From NCBI RefSeq assembly GCF_019134595.1, contig NZ_CP077770.1, positions 261,001-325,000 on the forward strand: a stretch of DNA of 64,000 bases. Reading direction: 5' to 3'. The position numbers and the translations under genes were made by a program. Source of the stretch: Pseudoalteromonas shioyasakiensis. Its GTDB lineage: Bacteria; Pseudomonadota; Gammaproteobacteria; Enterobacterales; Alteromonadaceae. Of the stretch, positions 45,247 through 54,026 are shown in pieces. The notes under the pieces were generated by a model, which saw only the letters and a program-made list of their open reading frames with translations, searched no databases and was not told where the DNA came from. Within the stretch, counting starts at the first letter, position 1, and the number at the start of each line of letters is the position of its first letter.

Positions 45247-45561
45247 ATGAAACAAATGGCCTGTATGCTGCTCGCCTTATCGGTGACAGCGTGTTCATCA
45301 GTCACCATAGTGCCAGAAAAAACAACCAATAAATTAGCCACTAAAGCTGATTACCAAGATAGCCGCCCATTCTTTTTGTGGGGCCTCGTTGGTGAAGAGC
45401 GCGTTGATGTAAAGGCTATTTGCCAAGATAAAAAAGTTGCCCAAATGCAATCGCAACAAACATTCGCTGATGGCGCATTAGGACTCGTTACACTCGGAAT
45501 TTATGCTCCTCACACAGTAAAAGTATGGTGTGAGCAACAAGCACAGGAGCAACAACTATGA
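45247..45561 (+). CDS. Bor-family lipoprotein, copy 1
   Basis: 104-residue small lipoprotein (lipobox LSVTAC, Cys16). The body (FFLWGLVGEERVDVKAICQDKKVAQMQSQ, LGLVTLGIYAPHTVKVWC) matches the Bor family named after the lambda serum-resistance lipoprotein. There is no phage gene around it, so it is part of the host chromosome. The next gene is a second lipoprotein of the same style with a four-base overlap. Confidence 0.85.
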   Translation: MKQMACMLLALSVTACSSVTIVPEKTTNKLATKADYQDSRPFFLWGLVGEERVDVKAICQDKKVAQMQSQQTFADGALGLVTLGIYAPHTVKVWCEQQAQEQQL

Positions 45562-45881
45562 AAAGCCTACTAGTAACAGCTGTGTTAGTTGCCACCTTAA
45601 GTGGTTGCACAAATATCTACTTTGATAATGGCAGTGCCGCTCAAGCTAATAAAGCGCCAGCAACAGAGCAATGGCATCATAACTTTGCCGCAGCGCTTTA
45701 CGAAGGTTCAAAGCCTGTCGACTTATCTGAGGAGTGCCCTGATTCCGAATGGCAAACTGTTCACACTTATAAGTCGTTCACCAATGGTCTAGCTGAAGCT
45801 GCAGTAAATCAAGTAGGGCCTATTTGGTACCCGAAAACAGTTGAAATAAGCTGCGCTCAAGTACCTTATAAGCCAGACTAG
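45558..45881 (+). CDS. Bor-like lipoprotein, copy 2
   Basis: 107-residue lipoprotein (lipobox LSGC). It shows the same layout as copy 1: a cysteine-containing central part (VDLSEECPDSEWQTVHTYKSFTNGLAEAAV) and a PKTVEISC end like HTVKVWC. Sequence similarity is lower than for copy 1, and the Bor assignment rests on this layout. Translation is coupled to copy 1 (ATGA). The two could form a complex at the outer membrane. Confidence 0.7.
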   Translation: MKSLLVTAVLVATLSGCTNIYFDNGSAAQANKAPATEQWHHNFAAALYEGSKPVDLSEECPDSEWQTVHTYKSFTNGLAEAAVNQVGPIWYPKTVEISCAQVPYKPD

Positions 45882-47120
45882 TTATTCATAACGCAGTGCA
45901 TCAATTGGGTTTAAGCGTGCCGCTTTAATAGCGGGCGCTAAGCCAAACACAATACCTATCAATGAAGTAAAGCCAAATGACAGCAGAATCGCCCAACCCG
46001 GTATGTAGGCATCTGGCATGCTCGGCACTAAGACTGAAATTAGTGCCGCAGCACCATACCCTATCGCTAAACCAATTAAACCACCAAACAGTGATAGCAC
46101 CACCGCTTCAACTAAAAATTGCAGCATTATAAAGCCAGGTGTTGCCCCTAATGCTTTTAAAGTACCAATCACACGTGTACGTTCTGTTACCGAAACCAGC
46201 ATGATATTCATCACACCAATACCACCAACCACCAGGCTAATACCCACTATCCCCGCGGTAATTGCGGTAGCACTTCCGGTAAATTTATCGATGTTAGCAC
46301 GGGCTTTTTCGGCGGTTTCAAATTCAAAGTCGTCATCTTCACCGTCCTTCAGTTTATGTAATTGACGTAAGATGCGGCGAATTTTACCTAGTACTTGGGT
46401 TTCGTTAGCATCGTCTTTTAAACGAAACATCATTTGTACATTGGTATCAACACTGCCGCCTTCTAGCGCACTCATGGTACTTATCGGAATATTAATGTAA
46501 TCGTCTTGGTCAAAACCTAAGAAGCTACCTTGTTTTTCGGCAACACCAATAATGCGAAACCACTCACCACCGAGTTTAATATATTCACCTACAGGGTTTT
46601 CAGGCAGGTTAAGCTTATCGATAATTGAAGGGCCAATAAACGCCACTCTACGGCGTTTTTCATCATCTTCTGCGCGAATAAACCGCCCGAGTTCTGGGTA
46701 GATACGGTAAGCTTTTTGGTAGTTTTGCTCAGTGCCCATCACCCTTGAAGCATGGCTCTTATTGCCATACTCAGCCGCACCAGAAAAGCGCCAAGTTAGC
46801 ATTACAGCAGTAAAGGTTTCGGCTTCTTTTACGCGTGCTTTTAGGGTTAAGAAGTCATTGTAGGTCAGCTTTGCTTGTTGCCCCACCATTCCTTTTTCCA
46901 TACTTGTGTAAGGTTTGATATTGGTGACATCGGGAGACATATCAGCAAGCTGATCATTAATTTGCTTGGTAAACCCTTGCATTACTGCCACTACGGTTAC
47001 AACCGCAGCAACACCAATAATAATGCCCAAGCAGGTAAGGGCACTGCGCATTGCATTGGCTTTAATTGCCATTAATGCGGCTTTTGTGCCTTCCATTATA
47101 GCGATAGCAGATTTAAACAT
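45882..47120 (-). CDS. MacB-like ABC transporter permease
   Basis: 412-residue permease with a MacB/FtsX topology: an N-terminal membrane helix ([22 protein letters not shown]), a large periplasmic MacB-type domain (about 50-285) and three C-terminal helices ([34 protein letters not shown] is the typical FtsX segment). The start at 47120 overlaps the ATPase stop; the frame is open to 47171. It forms a mechanotransmission-type ABC system with the ATPase and adaptor upstream. No outer-membrane channel gene is next to it. Confidence 0.92.
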   Translation of the reverse strand: MFKSAIAIMEGTKAALMAIKANAMRSALTCLGIIIGVAAVVTVVAVMQGFTKQINDQLADMSPDVTNIKPYTSMEKGMVGQQAKLTYNDFLTLKARVKEAETFTAVMLTWRFSGAAEYGNKSHASRVMGTEQNYQKAYRIYPELGRFIRAEDDEKRRRVAFIGPSIIDKLNLPENPVGEYIKLGGEWFRIIGVAEKQGSFLGFDQDDYINIPISTMSALEGGSVDTNVQMMFRLKDDANETQVLGKIRRILRQLHKLKDGEDDDFEFETAEKARANIDKFTGSATAITAGIVGISLVVGGIGVMNIMLVSVTERTRVIGTLKALGATPGFIMLQFLVEAVVLSLFGGLIGLAIGYGAAALISVLVPSMPDAYIPGWAILLSFGFTSLIGIVFGLAPAIKAARLNPIDALRYE

Positions 47121-47820
47121 GTTGTCTTGCTCCTTCGCCTTTACGGGTATCACTGACAACCTTGCCATCAACTAAACGAATAACCCGTTGGCAGTGATCA
47201 GCAATATCTTGTTCGTGAGTAACCAAAATAATGGTGTGCCCTTCGTTATGAAGCTCATCAAACAGCGCCATGATCTCAGTGGTGGTTTTACTATCTAAGT
47301 TACCGGTAGGCTCATCCCCAAGTAGAATATGGGGTTTAGTAACCAATGCGCGAGCAATAGCGACACGTTGACGTTGGCCACCAGAAAGCTGGCTCGAAAG
47401 ATGATTTACCTTATCGCCAAGGCCTACCCGTTGTAATGATTCGAGCGCTTGTTGCTTTCGCTCTTTGGCAGAAATAAATCGATACACTAAAGGCTGCATG
47501 ACATTTTCAAGGGCGGATGCTCTTGGTAACAAGTTAAAGCTTTGAAAAATAAAACCAACACTTTCATTACGCTGATGAGCAAGCTCCGTTTCGGTCATGC
47601 GCTTTACTAGCTTATCTTTTAAATAGTAGTCACCACTGGTGGGAGTATCTAAACAGCCAAGCAAGTTCATCAGGGTTGATTTACCTGAGCCTGAAGGGCC
47701 AATAATGGCAACATACTCATTTTGTGCAATTTCAATATTAATATCATCAAGGGCTTTGAAAACTTGTTCGCCCATTTTGTATTGTTTATTGATATTACTG
47801 AGCTTGATCACCGCAGACAT
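47113..47820 (-). CDS. MacB/LolD-type ABC transporter ATP-binding protein
   Basis: 235-residue ATPase: Walker [11 protein letters not shown]-loop [17 protein letters not shown], signature [15 protein letters not shown], Walker [15 protein letters not shown] and switch VTHEQD. The [13 protein letters not shown] stretch is typical of the LolD/MacB group. The start overlaps the adaptor stop by one base and the end overlaps the permease start, so the three subunits are translationally coupled. Confidence 0.95.
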   Translation of the reverse strand: MSAVIKLSNINKQYKMGEQVFKALDDINIEIAQNEYVAIIGPSGSGKSTLMNLLGCLDTPTSGDYYLKDKLVKRMTETELAHQRNESVGFIFQSFNLLPRASALENVMQPLVYRFISAKERKQQALESLQRVGLGDKVNHLSSQLSGGQRQRVAIARALVTKPHILLGDEPTGNLDSKTTTEIMALFDELHNEGHTIILVTHEQDIADHCQRVIRLVDGKVVSDTRKGEGARQHV

Positions 47821-48986
47821 TAGTTAGCACCTTTTTCAGGGCTGTTTTTAACGGCTACCGTATTACCCTCTTTTAGTGAGCTAAGAGGTCTGGCTGGGCC
47901 GATAACAATACGATCTCCTTTTGCAACACCGCTGGTTAGTGCTTGTTCGATATCTGAAGAAATACCTACCGTTACCGCTGTTTTAGTTACTGTATTATCG
48001 GCGTTAAGCTTCCAGACAAAATAGCTTTCATCCTCTTTTTGAATAGCTTCAATAGGCAGTTTTAAGCCGTTTTCGGCAATGCTTGTGGCGATTTCTGCGC
48101 GGCAGCTCATTCCGGCATAAAGCTGGCGGTCAGTGGCATCAAGCAGTACTTTGACTTTAAATGATAAGCCCTGAGAACCGGCTTGATTTTTTGCTGATGT
48201 GCCAATGTTTATTACTTTGCCAGTGAAAGGTTGATTTGGGTAAGCGGCGGCATAGATATCTGCATGTTGGTCTAATTTGATACCGGCAATATCGGTTTCA
48301 TCCACTCGAAGTTCGGCTAATATTGCGCTTGGATCAGCTACTAGCATCAAGTCTGAGCCGATAATGTTAGTTGTTCCCGCAATAACGGTTTCACCTTCTT
48401 TAATATTGACCGAGGCAAGTAGGCCACTCATTGGAGCGCGAAACACACTTTTATTTAAACGGTCTTCAGCAATCAATAGAGATGCTTGGGCTTGGTTGTA
48501 AGCTTCACGTTTTGCTTCAATATCTATTTTTGCTAAATCGCGGGCATTTTGTAGGTTTTCATATACTTCTTGGCCAGCAAGGCCAACTTCATAAAGCTCT
48601 TTTTGGCGGCTTAATTGGCGCTCGATATTTTTCAGGCGAGTTTCGCTATGCTTAATATCGATTTCGGTCGCACGAAGCACGGCTTTATTGCGGGCAACTT
48701 CAGATTCAAACGCGGTCGTATCTAGGCGCATAAGAATATCGCCCTCAGTGACACTTTCACCTTCCTCGACAAACACTTTCGCTACACGGCCTGTCACTTC
48801 TGAGCGCAGTTGCACTTGGGTATTAAAGACTAGGTTACCAGAGGCTAAAATTGAATCGGCAATATTGCCTTGTTCAACTTCAGCAATATGCATTTCTGGC
48901 GCTTCTTTATTGCTGGTGACCTGTTTTGATACTAGTAAAGCGACAAATGCTGTAACAGCGAGGCCAATTATAATGGCTTTTTTCAT
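47820..48986 (-). CDS. MacA-like periplasmic adaptor (HlyD family)
   Basis: 388-residue membrane fusion protein. An N-terminal anchor (about 3-20) is followed by a lipoyl half ([30 protein letters not shown]), an alpha-hairpin (about 85-165), [18 protein letters not shown] and a beta-barrel domain. It connects the ABC permease to an outer-membrane channel encoded elsewhere. It is read together with the downstream ATPase and permease; AAGGAAG is its ribosome-binding site. Confidence 0.93.
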   Translation of the reverse strand: MKKAIIIGLAVTAFVALLVSKQVTSNKEAPEMHIAEVEQGNIADSILASGNLVFNTQVQLRSEVTGRVAKVFVEEGESVTEGDILMRLDTTAFESEVARNKAVLRATEIDIKHSETRLKNIERQLSRQKELYEVGLAGQEVYENLQNARDLAKIDIEAKREAYNQAQASLLIAEDRLNKSVFRAPMSGLLASVNIKEGETVIAGTTNIIGSDLMLVADPSAILAELRVDETDIAGIKLDQHADIYAAAYPNQPFTGKVINIGTSAKNQAGSQGLSFKVKVLLDATDRQLYAGMSCRAEIATSIAENGLKLPIEAIQKEDESYFVWKLNADNTVTKTAVTVGISSDIEQALTSGVAKGDRIVIGPARPLSSLKEGNTVAVKNSPEKGAN

Positions 48987-49035
48987 CTTTCTTCCTTGGG
49001 GAGTTTAGAGCGGCATATCGCCGCTCAAAGCAGTA

Positions 49036-49743
49036 TTAAACGAGAGCGATTACAGTCCAAATACCGTAAATAACAATACTTGGTAGGGCTGCAAACAGTA
49101 GCGCTTTATTGAAAGTGAAATTAGTCCAGCTCTTTAAACCGATAGCAGCGATCAAAATGCTCCAAATAGAAAAGATATTTAGACTTTCCAATAAGGTGTA
49201 GAGTGGATGGCCAATTTCTAAACCAATTAAAAGTTGGTTAATTGAAGAGTAGCTCATTAGTGTTTGTGAAATTTGGTTAGTGCTTGCTGTAAGCACTAAG
49301 ACTAAAATGCCTAAATAATAAATAACCAAAGGCATCATGGTCCACACGCCAAAGCCATACCACGCGCCATAGCCATAGTTAGCTTCTGGATCTTGCTTAG
49401 ATACAAATAGGTAGTAGCCTGCCATTAGGGCATTGATAATAGCTAAACCAATAATGCTACCAAACATAGCAAACCAAACTTGCATATCTATGGTTTGCTC
49501 CATGCTTTGGCGAATCATTTTTTGCTCAGCAATAGTGGCATCAACTGCAGCTGCGACTTGTTGATCGATTAAAAATTGCGGGTCAGCTTTATTGTAAAAA
49601 GCAAACATGCTGGCAGCGAGAATGCCGGCAAGTAAAATAAAGGCAACAAAAGACCAACCTTTTGCTTCTTTTAAACCATTAAAGGCTTTGCTTGGGCTGA
49701 TAAAAATATCAACCAAAGCCGTCATGACATTTGAAGATTTCAT
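49036..49743 (-). CDS. Yip1-family membrane protein
   Basis: 235-residue protein with five hydrophobic segments and the Yip1 pattern: an N-terminal LVDIFISPSKAFNGLKEAKGW amphipathic part, then membrane helices at about 30-48, 90-110, 128-150, 175-198 and 208-232. The role of bacterial Yip1 proteins is unknown. It lies 49 bp upstream of the MacA-like gene on the same strand, so it is probably the first gene of the export operon. Confidence 0.82.
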   Translation of the reverse strand: MKSSNVMTALVDIFISPSKAFNGLKEAKGWSFVAFILLAGILAASMFAFYNKADPQFLIDQQVAAAVDATIAEQKMIRQSMEQTIDMQVWFAMFGSIIGLAIINALMAGYYLFVSKQDPEANYGYGAWYGFGVWTMMPLVIYYLGILVLVLTASTNQISQTLMSYSSINQLLIGLEIGHPLYTLLESLNIFSIWSILIAAIGLKSWTNFTFNKALLFAALPSIVIYGIWTVIALV

Positions 49744-49909
49744 TTTTTATTCCTTGTTTTATAACATTTGTTTTAGGTACTAAAATATCCTGTTTAGTAA
49801 CAAATTAGCAATTTGTTTTGTAACTGTATGTTAACAGCTGTGATTAGTAAATCTGTGATATGGTTAAAAGATTAATTTGAGTCGAATATAGTAGGAATAG
49901 TAGGTCGTT

Positions 49910-50806
49910 ATGGTGAATAGCAAAGGTCGTTGTATTGATGAGTTGGTATTGGGGTTCTGGCGATTGTTAGATTGGCAGGTAACGCCCCAGCAATGCTTAA
50001 GTTTTTTAGAAAATGCAATTGAAATGGGTGTGTCACATACCGATCACGCTGACATTTACGGTGAATACGGTTGTGAAGCCGAATTTGGTAAAGCACTTAA
50101 ACTAAAACCAAGTATTCGTAATGAAATCAAAATAATCACTAAATGTGGTATTAAGCCTGCGTTTGCAAGCCTAGGATTGCAAGGCAAAGCAAACCATTAT
50201 GATTCAAGTGCCGCGCATATAATTGCCTCAGCACAGCAGTCACTTAAAAACTTTAACACCGATCGTTTAGATGTATTACTTATCCATCGCCCTGATTACT
50301 TGATGAACGCCGATGAAATGGCAGAAGCATTTAATACTCTAAAAGCAAATGGTGATGTGATTGACTTTGGTGTATCTAATTTTACCCCATCGCAACTTAG
50401 CTTGTTGCAGTCGCGTTTAGACTTTGAGCTTGTGACCAATCAAATTGAGTTTTCACCTTACGAAATGAAAGCGCTTGATGATGGCAGCTTAGACCAATGC
50501 CAATTGCTCGATATCAAACCTATGCTTTGGTCACCATTAGCTGGGGGTCTTATATTCTCAAGTGATGATGAAAAAGCGGTGCGTTTACGTGCAGTGTTGG
50601 AGCAGGTTGGTGCTGAAATTGGCGCCACAGCCATTGATCAAGTTGTTTATGCTTGGCTGTTAATGCACCCAAGTGCACCGTCTGTGGTACTTGGTACGGG
50701 TAATATTGAGCGTGTTAAATCAGCTGTTGAAGCTAAGCAGCTTACTATGAACCGTGAACAATGGTATCGCATTTGGCAAGGCTCAACCGGTCATAGTGTG
50801 CCTTAA
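49910..50806 (+). CDS. Aldo/keto reductase, YdhF-like
   Basis: 298-residue NADPH-dependent reductase. Catalytic residues are visible: Asp and Tyr in HTDHADIYGEYG, Lys in IITKCG and His in LLIHRPD. LGFWRLLDWQ, FGVSNFTPSQ and the ending QWYRIWQGSTGHSVP match E. coli YdhF closely. The substrate is unknown. It is divergent from the Yip1/MacAB-like operon and has its own terminator. Confidence 0.93.
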   Translation: MVNSKGRCIDELVLGFWRLLDWQVTPQQCLSFLENAIEMGVSHTDHADIYGEYGCEAEFGKALKLKPSIRNEIKIITKCGIKPAFASLGLQGKANHYDSSAAHIIASAQQSLKNFNTDRLDVLLIHRPDYLMNADEMAEAFNTLKANGDVIDFGVSNFTPSQLSLLQSRLDFELVTNQIEFSPYEMKALDDGSLDQCQLLDIKPMLWSPLAGGLIFSSDDEKAVRLRAVLEQVGAEIGATAIDQVVYAWLLMHPSAPSVVLGTGNIERVKSAVEAKQLTMNREQWYRIWQGSTGHSVP

Positions 50807-50826
50807 CGAATAGCCCAAAACGAGAA

Positions 50827-50848
50827 AAGGGCCTTAACGGCCCTTCGT
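50827..50848 (+). terminator. Hairpin terminator after the aldo/keto reductase
   Basis: AAGGGCC and GGCCCTT pair around TTAAC, 20 bp past the stop; the T tract is short. It also lies just past the convergent TorF gene stop and could serve both. Confidence 0.7.
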
Positions 50849-50870
50849 GTTGCAGCAAGTAACACATTCT

Positions 50871-51548
50871 TTATAAAGTGAAATCAACCGCGTAAGCGAC
50901 GTACACTTTTACATCTGAGCCATCAATGTCGTTGTCTGAAAGACCGAAAGTAAAGCCGTCTTTCGACACTGAAACACCGTAGTCGATGATGTCATCATCA
51001 CCAATGAAATCCCCTGAGTAATGACCTAAGTGAAGGGCCATTTCTGCACCGGTACTGCCAACCGGGAAACTGTAGTCAGCATTTAAATAAAGTGAATCAC
51101 CAAAATCTGTACCGTCACCGCTTGCTGCTGATGTTGCTAGGACTGCTGCACCAAAGGTGAAGCTACCCATGCTAATGCTACCGTAGATTTCTGAAAAGTC
51201 TGCATCTGTGTAAGACGCTGCATCTGGGTATGCATAATAAATGTAGCCAACATCGTAGCTAAAGGTTTCATTGATTTCACCGCCAAAACCAGCATAAAGG
51301 TCTAGCTCGTAAGTCATGTCGTCAGCCCAGCTAGCATTCGATACCCAAGTACCCGCATAAAAGCCAGATTCACTTGCGTAATCGATACCACCTTGGATTG
51401 CAGCATCACCGCCGGTTTGTTCTTGACCACGCCACAAGTAGTTAGAAGTGGCTGCTGCATTAGCTGTTACTTCTGCATAACTATATGTTGAGCTTAAAGT
51501 TAATAGCGCAATGGCGCTTGCTGCGACCGTTTTTTTTAGTTTTAGCAT
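50871..51548 (-). CDS. TorF-family putative porin
   Basis: 225-residue outer-membrane protein with a signal peptide (MLKLKKTVAASAIALLTLSSTYSYA). The family start is SNYLWRGQEQTGGDAAIQGGIDY, followed by alternating beta strands rich in Tyr and Gly (YAGTWVSN, YAGFGGEI, SYDVGYIYY) and ending VAYAVDFTL. The family is predicted to form a small porin. No neighbour explains its substrate. The 287 bp upstream should hold its promoter. Confidence 0.9.
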   Translation of the reverse strand: MLKLKKTVAASAIALLTLSSTYSYAEVTANAAATSNYLWRGQEQTGGDAAIQGGIDYASESGFYAGTWVSNASWADDMTYELDLYAGFGGEINETFSYDVGYIYYAYPDAASYTDADFSEIYGSISMGSFTFGAAVLATSAASGDGTDFGDSLYLNADYSFPVGSTGAEMALHLGHYSGDFIGDDDIIDYGVSVSKDGFTFGLSDNDIDGSDVKVYVAYAVDFTL

Positions 51549-51782
51549 GTTTCTGTATCCTGTTGTTATGTTGATTTTGTCCCATTTTCAGATTGCAGTC
51601 TGGATATTATTTGAGGACATTTTTATGTGTTGTCTGGATACGACATTGCACTGGTTGTGCCAAGTTAATTTCGAACGGGATATTTTATGCTTAAAGGCTT
51701 TTAAAACAGGCTTTTAAACTTGTTTAATTATAAAAAGGGTGGTTATTTGAATTGTTAATGCGCACATGTGTGGTGCAAAAAA

Positions 51783-51815
51783 TAACCCGGTTGCACAATT
51801 GCGAAGCAACCGGGT
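51783..51815 (-). terminator. Rho-independent terminator after the 388-residue gene
   Basis: AACCCGGTTGC and GCAACCGGGTT form an 11-bp stem. On the minus strand it is followed by ATTTTTTGC, 20 bp beyond the gene stop; on the plus strand TTTTGC follows. Confidence 0.88.
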
Positions 51816-51835
51816 TTTGCTTATTTGAGAGTAAC

Positions 51836-53002
51836 TTAGCCGAAAATTGCACGCATTAGCGTAATGGTTTCTTCAACACTGCGGCCTTTTTCAACTTCAC
51901 TGATGATTGAGTCGCGCTTAGCTTTGATATGTTCAGGGATATCATCGCTTGCTAGTGCACGGTCTACCAGTATCTCAGCTGACTCTTTACCACGGCGTAC
52001 GGTCTTTTTACCTGCTGAGCTTGAAGTGCTCTTAGGTTTGTTTAACAACTTAATATAGTTTGAGTTATCAGCGGTACTTTTATCAGCATAATAAAAGAAG
52101 CTAGGTAATAGGGCTTTGATTTCGACTAGAGATTGCTCAAGCTCATTTGCTGCACTGGCCATTTTGAACCAAGGCATACTATGAATCGCTTCAACAACAT
52201 CTTGCCAGTAGCGCTCAAAATCGCGGTTATTTAGCTTTGTGATGCCAAGGGCTGCACAAAGTGCATCAAGTTTACTATTTACGATTGGTGTAAACACGTC
52301 AGGTCGGCGCATCGCAAGCAAGCGAGTAGCGGGAGCAAGTGTTGGCTTTTCATCGCTGCCATTAAATGCCATGAAGTAAGCAACCATAAAATGCTGATAA
52401 TGTTCTTGCGTTACTTCACCCTCAAGTGGAATGTGTACAAGCGCCTCATCGAACGCACCAGGTAAATCACTCAACATTTGGTGGAAACCTTTCGCGTTCT
52501 TAGTAGAAGCAAACCATTCAACGTCGAAGTTATAGCTGCTTGGATCAAGCGAGGCACTGTGTTTACCTGAAAACGCTAAACGGTCTTCTGGGATCATCTC
52601 TTTTAGTGATTGCGATTTAATTGCCGCAATGTAATTAGCTAAGCGTAGTTGCTCATCAAGGGCTACAAGCTCTTTATGCTGCTCAATAAAGCCTGCGATA
52701 ACAGGCCATGGCGCAACCCTTAATGTTTTTAACTGCAAAAAGCTAATGGCAGAAATTAATAAGTCATGAAGTTTTTTAAGTGTCGGTAATTGCTTATCTT
52801 CTAATAGATCGTAGTTAATGCGATCACGGCTTGCACTTAATAGCTCATAGCACCATCCTAAAAAGTCTTCAGGGTGGTTTTCTACTTTAACTGCCATAAG
52901 GTTTAAGCTGATATCAGAGGCTTGCTTGAGGATATTTTGATAAATTTGACTTTCTTGCTCGCCAAGCGCCATTTTTGACGGTGAAATAAGCAGTTTCTTC
53001 AT
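51836..53002 (-). CDS. Hypothetical protein, 388 residues, unrecognised family
   Basis: 388-residue soluble protein without signal peptide or membrane helix. The N-terminal half is mostly helical. The central part ATRLLAMRRPDVFTPIVNSKLDALCAALGI, followed by ERYWQDVVEAIHSMPWF, resembles from memory a block seen in some restriction-linked or defence proteins, but I see no nuclease motif and do not assign a function. A basic, serine-rich linker (about 328-345, KSTSSSAGKKTVRRGK) precedes a short C-terminal helical tail. It stands alone with its own terminator. Confidence 0.75.
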   Translation of the reverse strand: MKKLLISPSKMALGEQESQIYQNILKQASDISLNLMAVKVENHPEDFLGWCYELLSASRDRINYDLLEDKQLPTLKKLHDLLISAISFLQLKTLRVAPWPVIAGFIEQHKELVALDEQLRLANYIAAIKSQSLKEMIPEDRLAFSGKHSASLDPSSYNFDVEWFASTKNAKGFHQMLSDLPGAFDEALVHIPLEGEVTQEHYQHFMVAYFMAFNGSDEKPTLAPATRLLAMRRPDVFTPIVNSKLDALCAALGITKLNNRDFERYWQDVVEAIHSMPWFKMASAANELEQSLVEIKALLPSFFYYADKSTADNSNYIKLLNKPKSTSSSAGKKTVRRGKESAEILVDRALASDDIPEHIKAKRDSIISEVEKGRSVEETITLMRAIFG

Positions 53003-53105
53003 GCTTAATCGATACTCCAGTTTTGACTAAATTGGGTTGTTTAATTTTAGTACACAGGGTGCAAAAACAACAGGGTCGTGCATCATACCGAAGTAATGAA
53101 ATGAT

Positions 53106-53138
53106 GCAATCTTACTGATAATTTATAAGTAAGATTGC
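53106..53138. repeat. 11-bp perfect inverted repeat downstream of the XRE gene
   Basis: GCAATCTTACT and AGTAAGATTGC pair around an 11-base AT-rich loop, 16 bp beyond the XRE stop on the minus strand. A clear T run is missing, so it may be a weak terminator or an mRNA-protecting hairpin. Confidence 0.55.
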
Positions 53139-53153
53139 GACTGAGCTGGTTTA

Positions 53154-53354
53154 TTAATCATTGTCATCGAGTGTAAATAATTGCTCAACACTGAGTTCAA
53201 AGTGAGCAGCGATTTTTAACGCGATAACCACCGAGGGTATAAAGCGGCCTGTTTCAACTGTGCTAATGGTTTTACGTGATACTGCAATGGCATCAGCAAG
53301 TTCTTGCTGCGATAACCCCTTTTCTTTGCGGAATTTAGCGATATTATTTTGCAC
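53154..53354 (-). CDS. XRE-family (Cro/CI-type) transcriptional regulator
   Basis: 66-residue helix-turn-helix protein: IAKFRKEKGLSQQELADAIAVSRKTISTVETGRFIPSVVIALKIAAHFELSVEQLF. It is almost only the DNA-binding domain, as in small regulators paired with a membrane protein. It is the second gene of a two-gene operon (8-bp gap), and the promoter ahead of the operon carries three 17-bp repeats that are probably its operators. Confidence 0.93.
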   Translation of the reverse strand: MQNNIAKFRKEKGLSQQELADAIAVSRKTISTVETGRFIPSVVIALKIAAHFELSVEQLFTLDDND

Positions 53355-53362
53355 ATTATTTC

Positions 53363-53788
53363 CTAATCACGGTTTTGCCATAGTAGTGATGCGCCATATA
53401 TACAGAGCATGATACCTAGGTAGAATAATGCCATAGCTGCATGCGAAACTTCGCTGGGTATTGCATTGTTTATATAAGAAACACCAAGAAGACAAAGTAC
53501 AATTGCAAAACTAGTATGTTTATGTGCACTAGTGTCTATGGTGTTTAGAAATTCATCTTTATAAGCGTATTGAAAATACATTTTTAACGGAAACCCACTC
53601 TTAATGAGGTAAATAATCACTAAAACCACATAAAATAAAACACTCATTACAACAAATAGACTCTCCTCTACATCATGCTTAGATAGTGAGTTAATACTTA
53701 GAAGTAAAAAAACCATGCCTGTGCTTAAACTAAGCCATATATTCTGACTCATAAATTTTTCTTCAGTTTTAATATCTAGTTGTTTCAT
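53363..53788 (-). CDS. Small four-helix membrane protein of the XRE module
   Basis: 141-residue inner-membrane protein with four hydrophobic segments (IWLSLSTGMVFLLLSINSL, LFVVMSVLFYVVLVIIYLI, SFAIVLCLLGVSYI, AAMALFYLGIMLCIYGASLLW). I do not recognise a named family. The ATG at 53788 is chosen because AGAGG lies nine bases before it; an ATG at 53797 touches that AGAGG directly. It is the first gene of the operon with the XRE regulator. Confidence 0.8.
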   Translation of the reverse strand: MKQLDIKTEEKFMSQNIWLSLSTGMVFLLLSINSLSKHDVEESLFVVMSVLFYVVLVIIYLIKSGFPLKMYFQYAYKDEFLNTIDTSAHKHTSFAIVLCLLGVSYINNAIPSEVSHAAMALFYLGIMLCIYGASLLWQNRD

Positions 53789-53825
53789 AAAGTCCATCCT
53801 CTGGAAGTGTTTAGCTTATATTCTT

Positions 53826-53896
53826 GTAACCTCTAGGTATCAATGTAACCTTAGGGTATCATTTGGTCAAGAACTTTTTGTAACCTATAGGTATCA
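53826..53896 (-). promoter_or_regulatory. Promoter with three 17-bp operators for the XRE module
   Basis: Three direct copies of GTAACCTNTAGGTATCA-like DNA lie at 53826-53842, 53845-53861 and 53880-53896; each has an ACCTATAGGT-type palindromic core (perfect in the third). On the minus strand TTGACC (53865-53870), 17 bp and TACATT (53842-53847) form a good sigma-70 promoter. Operator 2 fills the spacer, operator 1 covers the start site and operator 3 lies just upstream of the -35. This is a classic autorepression layout. Confidence 0.82.
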
Positions 53897-54026
53897 AAAT
53901 GTTTCAGCGCTGATTCATATTCTTGTACCTAAGCTTGTTTACAAACCTTTTTATGTGTTGGGCAATGCAATTGCGCCTAACTCCCGCTATGATAAGAACA
54001 TTGTTTGCCCATTTTTAAGGATGATT

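Noticed and set aside
45247-45881. Prophage remnant around the Bor-like genes
   Set aside because: No integrase, attachment repeats, tRNA or phage structural genes lie nearby, and base composition matches the surroundings.
53826-53896. Three 17-bp repeats as a CRISPR array
   Set aside because: The repeats are short and imperfect, the spacers are 2 and 18 bp, and no cas genes are present. They fit promoter operators.
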